A stretch of 64,000 bases of DNA from Thioclava dalianensis (lineage in GTDB: Bacteria > Pseudomonadota > Alphaproteobacteria > Rhodobacterales > Rhodobacteraceae): the NCBI RefSeq assembly GCF_000715505.1, contig NZ_JHEH01000009.1, positions 62,001 to 126,000 on the forward strand, read 5' to 3'. Of the stretch, positions 50,586-59,900 are shown piece by piece (position 1 is the first letter of the stretch; each line of letters begins with the position of its first letter). Under the pieces are notes generated by a model. That model was not told the origin of the DNA and did not search any database. It was given only the letters and a program-made list of their open reading frames with translations. The translations under genes and the position numbers were made by a program.

Positions 50586-52655
50586 ATGCTGGATACTGGA
50601 CGCACCGCGCGCCGCCTCGAGAGCTATGTGCAAGGCGCTTGGCGCGCCGGGGCAGGCGAGGGCAAGCCGCTCGCCAATGCCGCGACCGGAGAGGTGCATG
50701 CCTATATCGGCTCGGACGGGCTCGATTTCGCAGCGGCTTTGGCATGGGGCCGTGAGGTCGGCGGCGCGGGTCTGCGCGCGCACACGGTGCATGAACGCGC
50801 CCTGATGCTGAAAGCGATCGGCCTCAAGCTGATGGAGATGAAGGACGAATTCCACGCCGAGAGCCTTGCCACCGGGGCCACGCCGAAAGACGCTTGGCCC
50901 GATATCGATGGCGGGATCGGCACGCTTTTGACCTTTGCCTCGCAGGCGCGGCGCGAGCTGCCCAATGCCAAGGTGATCCCCGAAGGCGCGGTCGAGACGC
51001 TCTCGCGCGATGGCAGTTTCGTCGCGCAGCACATTCTCGTGCCGATGCGCGGCGTGGCGATCCATATCAACGCCTTCAACTTCCCGGTCTGGGGGATGCT
51101 GGAAAAGATCGCGCCCGCGCTGATCGCCGGGATGCCCTGTCTCGTCAAACCGGCTTCCTCGACCGCCTATGTGACCGAGCTGGTGGTGCGGCGCATCCTC
51201 GAGATGGGGATCTTGCCCGATGGTGCGTTGCAGATTGTCTGCGGCGGCGTGGGCGATATGCTCGATCACGTCACCGGGCAGGACGTGGTCACCTTCACGG
51301 GCTCCGCCACGACAGGCCGCAAGCTGAAATCGCACCCCGCGATCATCGCCAATTCCGTGCGCTTCACGATGGAGGCCGACAGTCTGAACGCCGCGATCCT
51401 TGGCCCTGATGCGGGGCCGGACACGCCGGAATTCGATCTGTTTATCAAGGAAGTGCATCGCGAGATGACCGCCAAGGCGGGGCAGAAATGCACCGCGATC
51501 CGCCGCATCATCGTGCCCAAGGCGGTGGAGGCCGACGTGATTGCGGCGCTCTCGGCGCGGCTGGCGAAAACCCCGGCGGGCCTGCCGGATGCAGCGGACA
51601 CGCGGTTGGGCGCGCTGGCCTCATTGGGAGACCGTGACGGCGTGCGCGAGAAGATCGCCGAGATCGCCCGCGAGGCCGAAATCGTCTTTGGCGATCCGGA
51701 CAAGGTCGAGGTGATTTCCGGCGATGCCGAAAAGGGCGCTTTCCTGAACCCGGTTCTGCTGCGCTGCACCGATCCGATGAACGCCCACGCCCCGCATGAG
51801 GTCGAGGCGTTTGGCCCGGTCGCGACGGTGATGGGCTATGACGGGCTCGATCAGGCGATTGCTCTTGCGATGAAGGGCAAGGGGTCGCTGGTCTCGTCGG
51901 TCTTCACCAACGATACGGATGTCGCGGCTCAACTGGTTCTGGGCGTCGCGCCCTTCCACGGGCGGGTGATGCTGGGCAACCGCGACAGCGCCAAAAGCTC
52001 GACCGGCCACGGGGCGCCGCTGGCGCCGCTGGTGCATGGCGGACCGGGCCGCGCGGGCGGCGGCGAGGAAATGGGCGGTATGCGCGGCGTGAAGCATTTC
52101 ATGATGCGCACGGCGGTGCAGGGCACGCCGCGGCTTTTGTCCTCGGTCACCGGCCAATGGGTTGCGGGCGCCCCGGCGCATCAAGGCACGCACCCGTTCC
52201 GCAAATCGCTGGCAGAACTCCGCATCGGAGATCAGCTTGTCACCGAAAGCCGTGTGATCACCGAAGACGATGTGGAGCATTTCGCCCATTTCACCGGCGA
52301 TACGTTCTATGCTCATATGGACAGCGCGGCGGCCAAGGCGAACCCGTTCTTTGAGGATCGCGTGGCGCATGGCTATCTGATCGCATCCTTTGCCGCAGGG
52401 CTCTTCGTGCAGCCCGATCCCGGCCCGGTGCTGGCCAATTACGGCGTGGATAACCTGCGCTTCCTGACCCCGGTCTATTTCGGCGACAGCCTGCAGGTGC
52501 AACTGACCTGCAAGCAGATCAACCCGCGCGAGGGCACGGTCTATGGCGAGGTGCGCTGGGATTGCCGCGTGACCAACCAGCGCGGCGAGGTGGTCGCGGA
52601 ATATGACGTGCTGACGATGGTGGCCAAAAGCTGGCCGCTCCCACAGGAGGGTTGA
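50586..52655 (+). CDS. paaZ: Bifunctional oxepin-CoA hydrolase/aldehyde dehydrogenase
   Basis: 689 residues, matching full-length PaaZ. The N-terminal ALDH domain (about 1-520) has INAFNFPVWGMLEKIAPALI, VTFTGSATTGRKLKSH and the catalytic Cys in KAGQKCTAIRRIIVP. The C-terminal MaoC/R-hydratase domain (about 545-680) has HFAHFTGDTFYAHMD and FEDRVAHGYLIAS with its Asp/His pair. It opens the oxepin ring and oxidises the semialdehyde. It is followed closely by paaY. Confidence 0.95.
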   Translation: MLDTGRTARRLESYVQGAWRAGAGEGKPLANAATGEVHAYIGSDGLDFAAALAWGREVGGAGLRAHTVHERALMLKAIGLKLMEMKDEFHAESLATGATPKDAWPDIDGGIGTLLTFASQARRELPNAKVIPEGAVETLSRDGSFVAQHILVPMRGVAIHINAFNFPVWGMLEKIAPALIAGMPCLVKPASSTAYVTELVVRRILEMGILPDGALQIVCGGVGDMLDHVTGQDVVTFTGSATTGRKLKSHPAIIANSVRFTMEADSLNAAILGPDAGPDTPEFDLFIKEVHREMTAKAGQKCTAIRRIIVPKAVEADVIAALSARLAKTPAGLPDAADTRLGALASLGDRDGVREKIAEIAREAEIVFGDPDKVEVISGDAEKGAFLNPVLLRCTDPMNAHAPHEVEAFGPVATVMGYDGLDQAIALAMKGKGSLVSSVFTNDTDVAAQLVLGVAPFHGRVMLGNRDSAKSSTGHGAPLAPLVHGGPGRAGGGEEMGGMRGVKHFMMRTAVQGTPRLLSSVTGQWVAGAPAHQGTHPFRKSLAELRIGDQLVTESRVITEDDVEHFAHFTGDTFYAHMDSAAAKANPFFEDRVAHGYLIASFAAGLFVQPDPGPVLANYGVDNLRFLTPVYFGDSLQVQLTCKQINPREGTVYGEVRWDCRVTNQRGEVVAEYDVLTMVAKSWPLPQEG

Positions 52656-52657
52656 GC

Positions 52658-53275
52658 ATGGCGATCTGGTCTTGGGACGGGGTGGTTCCGGTCGTGGCGC
52701 CCTCGGCCTTTGTGCATCCTGACGCCACGCTGATCGGGGACGTGATCGTGGGGGCCGGCTGTTATGTCGGCCCCGGCGCGGTTTTGCGCGGTGATTTCGG
52801 GCGGATCACGCTGGAGCCGGGCTCGAATGTGCAGGAAACATGCGTCGTCCATGCGTTCCCGGGCAAGGATGTCGTGGTCGAGGAACGCGGTCATATCGGC
52901 CATGGCGCGGTGCTGCATGGCTGCCATATCGGGCGCAACGCTCTGGTCGGCATGAACGCCGTGGTGATGGATGAGGCGCGGATCGGCGAGAACAGCATTC
53001 TTGGCGCTGCCTCCTTCGTGCGCGCAGGGATGGAGATCCCGGCGAATGTCATGGCGGTCGGGTCTCCGGCAAAGGTTTTGCGCGCATTGACCGATCAGGA
53101 AATCGACTGGAAATCGCGCGGCACGGATGTCTACCGCCAGCTTGCGGTCGATGCCAAAACCAAGCTCGCCCCGGCACAGCCGCTGACCGAGGTCGAAAAG
53201 GACCGCCGCCGTGTGAGCGCGCCCGAATATGATCCGCTTGTGGTCGAACGCGCGGCCCGCGACGGAGGGGGCTGA
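52658..53275 (+). CDS. paaY: PaaY, hexapeptide-repeat (gamma-carbonic-anhydrase-like) protein
   Basis: 205 residues of left-handed beta-helix repeats (ATLIGDVIVGAGCYVGPGAVLRG, VVEERGHIGHGAVLHGCHIG, LVGMNAVVMDEARIG), with the metal His positions typical of the family. PaaY hydrolyses an inhibitory ring-opened CoA thioester in E. coli. The ATG at 52658 follows ACAGGAGGG; the TTG two codons earlier is less likely. Last gene of the long paa operon. Confidence 0.9.
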   Translation: MAIWSWDGVVPVVAPSAFVHPDATLIGDVIVGAGCYVGPGAVLRGDFGRITLEPGSNVQETCVVHAFPGKDVVVEERGHIGHGAVLHGCHIGRNALVGMNAVVMDEARIGENSILGAASFVRAGMEIPANVMAVGSPAKVLRALTDQEIDWKSRGTDVYRQLAVDAKTKLAPAQPLTEVEKDRRRVSAPEYDPLVVERAARDGGG

Positions 53276-53396
53276 GGGTCCTGGGGCTTGAAGACCGGGC
53301 GAAGACGCGAGAGGTTCGGCGGAGAGACCTCGACGCTTAACGACCCGACAGCGCAATTGGGAACAAGTCCCCGGATGCGCGGAATGGAGACCTGAC

Positions 53397-54392
53397 ATGG
53401 GACTGCTTCAGAACGGCCAATGGGTCGATAAATGGTATGATACCAAATCCACCGACGGGCGCTTTGTGCGCAAACCCTCTGCCTTTCGCAATTGGGTCAC
53501 CGCGGATGGGGCCGCGGGGCCGTCGGGCACCGGTGGGTTCAAGGCCGAGCCGGATCGGTATCACCTCTATGTCTCGCTCGCCTGCCCATGGGCGCATCGG
53601 ACCATGGTCTTCCGCACGCTCAAAGGCTTGCAGGAGATGATCCCGCTCTCGATCGTCCATTGGTTCATGGGGTCGGATGGCTGGACCTTTGCGCCGGGGG
53701 ATGGCTCCACGCCCGATGCGATCCTGAACGCCGATTTTCTGCATCAGGTCTATACGGCTGCCAAGTCCGATTTTTCGGGGCGCGTAACGGTGCCTGTGCT
53801 TTGGGACAAACATCAAAACACCATCGTTTCGAATGAATCGGCCGATATCATCCGCATGTTCAATGCAGCCTTTGACGGCGTGGGCGCAATTGCGGGGGAC
53901 TATTATCCGGCGGCGGATCGGGTCGAGATCGACGCCCTGAACGCCCGCATCTATGACACCGTCAATAACGGCGTCTACAAAGCCGGGTTCGCGACAACGC
54001 AAGCCGCCTATGAAGAGGCGGTCGTGCCGCTCTTCGAGACCCTCGATTGGCTGGAGGAGCGACTGGGTACGCAGCGCTATCTGCTGGGCGATCACCAGAC
54101 AGAGGCGGATTGGCGGCTCTGGACCACGCTTGTACGGTTCGATCCGGTCTATGTCGGACATTTCAAATGCAACCTGCGCCGGATGGCCGATTACCCGAAC
54201 CTCTCAGGCTATGTGCGTGACCTCTATCAGACCCCCGGCATCGCGGAGACGGTCGATATTCCCTATATCAAGAAGCATTATTACGGCAGCCATGAAACGG
54301 TGAACCCGACCCGGATCGTGCCCATAGGCCCGGTGATCGACTACAGCGCCCCGCATGATCGCGCGAGATTGGCAAAGGGCTCTTCGGCATAA
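53397..54392 (+). CDS. Xi-class glutathione transferase (glutathionyl-hydroquinone reductase)
   Basis: 331 residues. The active-site motif CPWAHR (in YVSLACPWAHRTMVF, about residues 63-68) has the Cys of Xi/omega-type enzymes, which reduce glutathionyl-quinones. Other family segments: GRVTVPVLWDKHQNTIVSNESADIIRM (glutathione site) and RYLLGDHQTEADWRLW in the helical domain. It may protect against quinones from aromatic breakdown; the 120-nt gap after paaY shows no promoter or terminator that I can identify. Confidence 0.9.
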   Translation: MGLLQNGQWVDKWYDTKSTDGRFVRKPSAFRNWVTADGAAGPSGTGGFKAEPDRYHLYVSLACPWAHRTMVFRTLKGLQEMIPLSIVHWFMGSDGWTFAPGDGSTPDAILNADFLHQVYTAAKSDFSGRVTVPVLWDKHQNTIVSNESADIIRMFNAAFDGVGAIAGDYYPAADRVEIDALNARIYDTVNNGVYKAGFATTQAAYEEAVVPLFETLDWLEERLGTQRYLLGDHQTEADWRLWTTLVRFDPVYVGHFKCNLRRMADYPNLSGYVRDLYQTPGIAETVDIPYIKKHYYGSHETVNPTRIVPIGPVIDYSAPHDRARLAKGSSA

Positions 54393-54594
54393 CCCAAACT
54401 GGCCTCGTCATCGCCACCTGCATGGAAAATTCCCACGATTGGCCCGCTGGCGTGGCCACGCAAAAGCCCGAGTTGCGCAAGCGGCTGGAAGGGCAGAACG
54501 GTGCGCAAAAGCGCGCGCGGTTTTACGTTGCCATCGTGGACGTGACGGAAGCTCTGGCCCGTGCCTGCAGGCATGACAGCCATTCGGGCCCTGC
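54393..54594. other. Stretch without a trusted gene (start of gene graveyard)
   Basis: About 200 nt after the glutathione transferase. Short frames exist on both strands, but none shows a recognisable domain or start context. Taken with the fragments that follow, it reads as decayed sequence. Confidence 0.5.
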
Positions 54595-54882
54595 GCCGCG
54601 CGACATCACCAAATGGACATGTGGGGAGGCAGATCCGCGATTTGAGGGGGGCTTGCTGTGCCGGAGCAGGACCACGCCGATCTGGACCGCGTGCTGGATG
54701 ACTTCACCCGCAGTGCAAACTGGCTGATCAAGCTCTCTGCGCTCGATGAGGCGCAGGCCCGTGACGAAGCCGGACAGGTGTATGATACGGTCGCGACCAT
54801 CGAGGCGCTCTTGAAACGCCATCTGACTGATGAAGAAGAGCTGGCAGTGCCGATCATCTTGCATCACCGGCTCAGAGGATGA
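54595..54882 (+). pseudogene. Hemerythrin-like protein remnant
   Basis: In one frame ADPRFEGG ends abruptly and the sense continues in the next frame as LAVPEQDHADLDRVLDDFT, then KRHLTDEEELAVPIILHH before a stop. The DHADLDRVL and HLTDEEELAVPIIL segments match the later helices of bacterial hemerythrin (HHE) domains. The first helices are missing or scrambled upstream. A GTG at 54658 could start a 74-residue stub, but it is half the size of the family. Confidence 0.5.
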
Positions 54883-54965
54883 CGCGGCGGGCCGGATGCA
54901 GCGCTGCGTCAAGACATTCGCAACTTTAACGATCTGATCTACAATGACGCCGGTCGGATCGACCG

Positions 54966-55109
54966 TCAGGTTTTCCTCAGTTTTTCAAAGCTCCATTCGG
55001 TAATAGCTCCACCCGGACACCGTCTGCGCAGGCAGGCATGCGCCAGCAAGTCGCGCGGATCGCCGGGAATGCCCTGCCGCGTCAGATAGTCCGGGTCGAC
55101 CTTTATGCG
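54966..55109 (-). pseudogene. LysR-family regulator fragment
   Basis: About 48 codons reading RIKVDPDYLTRQGIPGDPRD, LLAHACLRRRCPGGAITEWS and FEK before a stop. This is a recognisable slice of a LysR substrate-binding domain (the usual PDYLARHG, DLLAHxCxR, GAIxxWxFE pattern). It has no HTH domain and no start; the sequence upstream belongs to the end of the next gene. A truncated leftover. Confidence 0.6.
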
Positions 55110-55111
55110 GC

Positions 55112-56941
55112 TCAGGTATCCTTCACATAGCGCACCGAGAGGGCTGCATCGGCGGGCAGGGTGCCACCAAGGAGCACAGTCTGCGTCGTCCCGTCGAAGG
55201 TGACAAAACTTGGGGTCGCGCCATTCACAGCCTGATAATAACCGCGCACCGATAGATCGGCGAATTGCGAGGTGCTGGCTGAGGGCACGTATTTCCCGCC
55301 AAGCTGCGCTGCGAGTTGCCCGGTCCCCGTGCCCGTCAGTGCCTGATAGGCGGCCTGCGGGGTGGCAAAGCTGTTCACCAGATCCTGCCAGTCTTGCAAG
55401 GTGGGCACATGCCACCCGGCAGGCGGTGTCAGAACCGAGCTGGCGCTGGACGTATAAAGCCGCCCATAGGTGTCGGCATTCGACTGCATGTTGTTATAGG
55501 CAAAAGAGCCGCTCTCGTTGTAATCGAGGTTCCGCGTCATCCAGTATTTGGAATTCAACAAGCTGATCGGATAGGTCTTATTGTCACGCGGATCGACGAA
55601 CACCATCAGCTGCAAATAGCAGCTAAATTGCAATGCGTTCAGAAAGGCCCCCTGCGCATCGAGCGCCTGCAAGGTCGTGGTCACAAGCCCGCTTTGCGAG
55701 GTCGAGGGGATGATCACGCTCTCGCCATCATAGTCCAAAGGTTTGGGCGTGTTGGGCGGGGTTGCGTATGTTCTTGTGACCGGCGCGATCCCGGGAAAGC
55801 TGGTAAAAAGCTGCACCGCATTGACCCCGCCCATGGACCAGCGCAGCGGGATCGTCACCGGGCTTTTGTCGTCGGGGACACTGATGACGGGCGGATGCGT
55901 GCCAAAGAAACTCAGCAATCCGCGCGTCGGCGGCGCGACCTGTTTCACGATCCCCAAGGTCAAAACCAGAGAATCATAGAGCGTGGTATCGTTCTTGCGA
56001 AATCCGGTGAAGCTCAGCGTCATCTGGGTGTGACCGACGGCGGTGAGAGAGATGATATTGCCAAAGCGAAAGGTCACATTGGAATGCGCACCAGTTCCGA
56101 TCAGATCGGTATTGCCGGTTTCAGGGGCCAAGCGCCAGACGGGCTGGCGGTCTTGCGGCTCAGAGGGCAGCACGCGCCAGCCTTCTGTTTGGTCGACATA
56201 GACCTCGCCCGTGATGTTCCAAGCCGAGCCCAGCGGCGGCGTGGTGGGCGCGTTCGTGGCTGCAGGGGCCAAGGCGCCCGATGTGTCGCCATAGGTGAAG
56301 CTGACCGTGATCTGCGCCTCTGACGGGGTGCCGGTGCCGGTATAGAGCGGCTGATCCGCGATGTTGCGGATATTGAGAAACAGGCTGTTGGAGAGCGGAT
56401 CAAGCGCTGTCGAGACAAAGACGCTGCCCTGATTGTCCAACGAGACCTGTAGCGCCTGCGCGAGCGAGGCATTGCCGGGTTGTGGCGCTTCGGTGAGGGG
56501 CAGAGGCTGGCTCAGCTGTGCGGGCGCGCCGGGCATATGGCTGAAATTGACCTGAAAGCTGCCCGCGCTCGCCGGGCCATCACAGAGCACGCCGGTGATC
56601 TCGAAGGCCAGATCGCCGAGCCATTCCCCGGGGTCCGTTCCCGCATAGCTCAGGATCAAGGCGCCCAGAGTGGTCGAGACCTCGAACTGCCACTGATCGA
56701 GCGAGATCGCCATGGCCGCAAGGGCAGAGGCGGGGATATATTCGGGCAGGTAGAGCGTCAGCGTGGCGGGCTGTGCCCCGTTTGCCAATGCAATGGCCGC
56801 GCCAGTATTGGTCAAGGTGACCGAGAGCGTGCTGGTCACGCCCGATTGCAGCGCGGGCGCGCCGGTCGCGGTGTCGATGACGGTGATGCTGATTGTCGCG
56901 GCACCGCCGATACTGGCGGCTTTTGGATCGGTTTGAGACAT
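55112..56941 (-). CDS. Large protein with C-terminal FISUMP domain
   Basis: 609 residues. The N-terminus has no signal peptide and is Thr/Ala-rich, with strands suggesting Ig-like or jelly-roll folding (SITVIDTATGAPALQSGVTS, LSVTLTNTGAAIAL). Residues about 455-609 match the FISUMP pattern: WMTRNLDYNE, DTYGRLYTSSAS, TPPAGWHVPTLQDWQDLV and the ending LSVRYVKDT. FISUMP domains are found in surface or phage-like proteins but have no settled function. Only two Cys are seen. It is the last gene of a minus-strand operon, 12 nt after the 1417-residue gene. Confidence 0.75.
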   Translation of the reverse strand: MSQTDPKAASIGGAATISITVIDTATGAPALQSGVTSTLSVTLTNTGAAIALANGAQPATLTLYLPEYIPASALAAMAISLDQWQFEVSTTLGALILSYAGTDPGEWLGDLAFEITGVLCDGPASAGSFQVNFSHMPGAPAQLSQPLPLTEAPQPGNASLAQALQVSLDNQGSVFVSTALDPLSNSLFLNIRNIADQPLYTGTGTPSEAQITVSFTYGDTSGALAPAATNAPTTPPLGSAWNITGEVYVDQTEGWRVLPSEPQDRQPVWRLAPETGNTDLIGTGAHSNVTFRFGNIISLTAVGHTQMTLSFTGFRKNDTTLYDSLVLTLGIVKQVAPPTRGLLSFFGTHPPVISVPDDKSPVTIPLRWSMGGVNAVQLFTSFPGIAPVTRTYATPPNTPKPLDYDGESVIIPSTSQSGLVTTTLQALDAQGAFLNALQFSCYLQLMVFVDPRDNKTYPISLLNSKYWMTRNLDYNESGSFAYNNMQSNADTYGRLYTSSASSVLTPPAGWHVPTLQDWQDLVNSFATPQAAYQALTGTGTGQLAAQLGGKYVPSASTSQFADLSVRGYYQAVNGATPSFVTFDGTTQTVLLGGTLPADAALSVRYVKDT

Positions 56942-56953
56942 GGCGCGCCCTCC

Positions 56954-59900
56954 TTACTCAGTGTGGTCTTGCGGGGCGGGCGGTGAGGGCGCGCGCTGCA
57001 GCCGGGTCCAGCCTTCGCGCAGGCTTTGCGGCGTATAGTTGAACGTGGCCGTCTCGGTGCCTGCATTCGCGCCGAGCGGCACGCTGGGCGCATTGGTCTG
57101 GACCCAAGACCAATCATAGCCCGCCTCTTGCGGCAGCGGCAGGGTCAGCCCTCCCGCGCCGGACAGCACCGGACGGGTTTCAAACGTGACCTGCAAGCGC
57201 TGCAATGTCTGGGCATATTGATCCGAGGGGATCGCGATCTGTTGCACCGGCAAGATCCCGGTCGTCGCATGGATCGCACCGCGCGGATCCATCAGGAAGG
57301 TCAGCGCCACCGGCTTTTGGTTGAGCGTGACTTCCAGCGTGTCGGGCGCGGGCGGCACCACGCCATTTTTCCCCGCCGCAGGCGCGGTTGGGGCGTAGAA
57401 CGTGCCATAGGGCGATGCGCCACCCGCACCGTCCAGAAAATACCCGATCATCCCGTCATTCATATTCGCAAGATTGCCAAGCCGGATCGGCAGCGCCACC
57501 GATTGCAGCTCGGAGGCGCCGGTCTCCTCGCGGTCGGAATAGCGGTAACGCCCCTGCGTGACCGCATCCGAGAAGGCCGGATGCGAGACCGTATCGGCTT
57601 GACTGACCGGCAGCACCCCGCCCAGCGTTTCGATGCCCACGACGGCGCGGGTGATCACCAAAGGCTGCCCGAACAGCACGCCGAGCGCCACGTTCTGCGC
57701 ATAGCTTGCCGGGTTCACGAGCCCTTCGCTGCGCCGGATCGCCGTCATCATATCGGTCAGGAACCCAGCACCCATCGTGTCGATATGCCACATCACGTCA
57801 AACAGATGCTCATTGACCAGCGCCGGGCCGGATTGCGGGCCGATATCCTGCGCGAGACTGTCATCGGGGTTGTCCGCATTGCCCGCGCGGGTGCGATAGA
57901 CCAGCGTACCATGCTCAACGCTGAACGACCCGATCAACGCGCCCTCGGGCTGATAGAACATCAGGCTGTCATCAAGATGGTTGGGCAGCACGATCCCGCA
58001 GATCGGAGAGCTGGCGGGGTGGCTGTTCATCTCGACGAAATCATCGGTGATGCCTTTGACCTTGGTGTCAAACCGTGCCGATAGCCATTGGAACCAGACT
58101 CGCGACGGGGCCAGCAGCCGGGGCGGCAGATAGAGGCTGCCCTGATGGGTCTGATCGCCCGGCACCGGCGCCAAGGGAAAGGCGGGTTGCGCATTTTGCG
58201 AGCCGTCTGGGCGCATGTCTCGGGTTTGCAGCGTCATGCGCTGGCCGAATGTGTCGACGATTTCAAGATCGAAGATCCGTGAGAACCCGGCGCGGAACGG
58301 GCCAAAATTATCCTCGGCCAGCAAGCCTTGGGAAATCGGGGAGACCCCGTTGAAGGCGAAATTATACCAGTTGTCATAGGGCAGGCTGCGCGCGGCGGCG
58401 TCGATCTGCGCGGTGATCGCATCGCGCCCGCCCTTGATCAGATCCTCGACCGGGACACGGGCGATGGCGCTGCGCAACAGCTGCTCTTGCCCGAACCCGC
58501 CGATCCCCTGCGACATGATCTGGGCCTGCTCGAAGACTGCGCGCGCATGATTGAGCGCGTCATCGACCGCGTCATGGGGATAGAGCTTTTCATATTGATC
58601 GATCTGGGCGGTGAGGCTGCGCGTGGGTTGGCGCGACAAGGTAACAGAGCCGCCATAGCGCACCGCCGTGCCCGTGGTGAAGCTCTCGTCGGGCGCGTAG
58701 ATATAGTCGATTGCATCGGGGTCGAGGCTGAAATGGCGCGTCAGACTGTCGGGCGTGTAGTTCGACGCCGGGTCTCGGGCGAGCGGATCAAGCTGCGCCT
58801 GCCAGAGCAAGAAGACCGGCAGGAAGGGATCAAAGCGGGTGGCGCTGAACTCGGTGAGCGCGGTCTGCGTGGTCAGCGCGGTGCCGTAAGGGGTCCAGCC
58901 GGTCTGGGTCGCGTTGGTAAAGCCAAAGGTCAGCGCAAGCGGCGCGGTGACCGGTTGCGTGGGGTTTTCGAGCGGGCCCGCACCCGTGGCATGCAGCCGG
59001 TCATAGAGGTTGCCGGCCGCCGCTGCGGGGCCCGGATCGAGCGGGCTGAGCCCACCCTGCGCCTGATTGAGCGCTTGGGAAAATTGCGTCGCATCCTCCG
59101 CGCTCTGGCTGGGGGGGATGGCCGCTTGGGCCACATTGCCCGCCAGCATCGGGATGAACAGGCAGCTTTCGGCCAAAATCGCGCGCAGCGGATCGGCCAG
59201 CGGTGTGACCGCGCTCAGCGCGGGTGGCCCGGTAATGGTGGCGGCCTCCAGCGTCCGGGTCTCGGTGGCGTCTTCGATCGTGAGTTGCGTGATCAGCTCG
59301 GCGCTCAGCCGTGCGGGGGTGAAACTGGCCGTGCCATTTCGGCGCACCGGCTCGATCCGGTCGCCCTCCATCACGAGCACCGGATCGGTCGGCTCCCAGA
59401 ACGCCGGGGCGGGTGTGGCCTGCAAGAGCCAGTTCCCGGCATCTGGCAGCGCCGCGCGCACGGCCTGCCACGCAGCGAAGACCGCGTCCGCCTGAGAGGG
59501 GATCTGCGCGGAATTTGGCGCGGAGGGCGGCGGGTTCAGCCCGGTAATCTCACCGCTGACCGGATCGAGCACATAGCTTTGCATCCCGATCTCATGCCCA
59601 CGGGTCACGACATATCCCAGCTCGCTATTGGGGGAGTTGTTGTCGAGAAAACTCGCCAGATCATTGATCGGAATTTGCAGCCCGCCTTGGGCCGGATCGA
59701 TATAGGCCGAGATATAGCGCAGCCAGTCCATGAAAAGCTGCTTGCGGAGCGTATCCAGCTCGGCGCGGCCTTGATCATAGGTTTTCTGGGCTGCGTTGAG
59801 ATTGTGCAAAAGCTCGGCCAGCGGCAGCGGCAAACTGACCTCTGTGCCGTCATCTTTGGCCGCGCGCCCCGTCGGCACGAGGCTCCAGACATAGCCGCCG

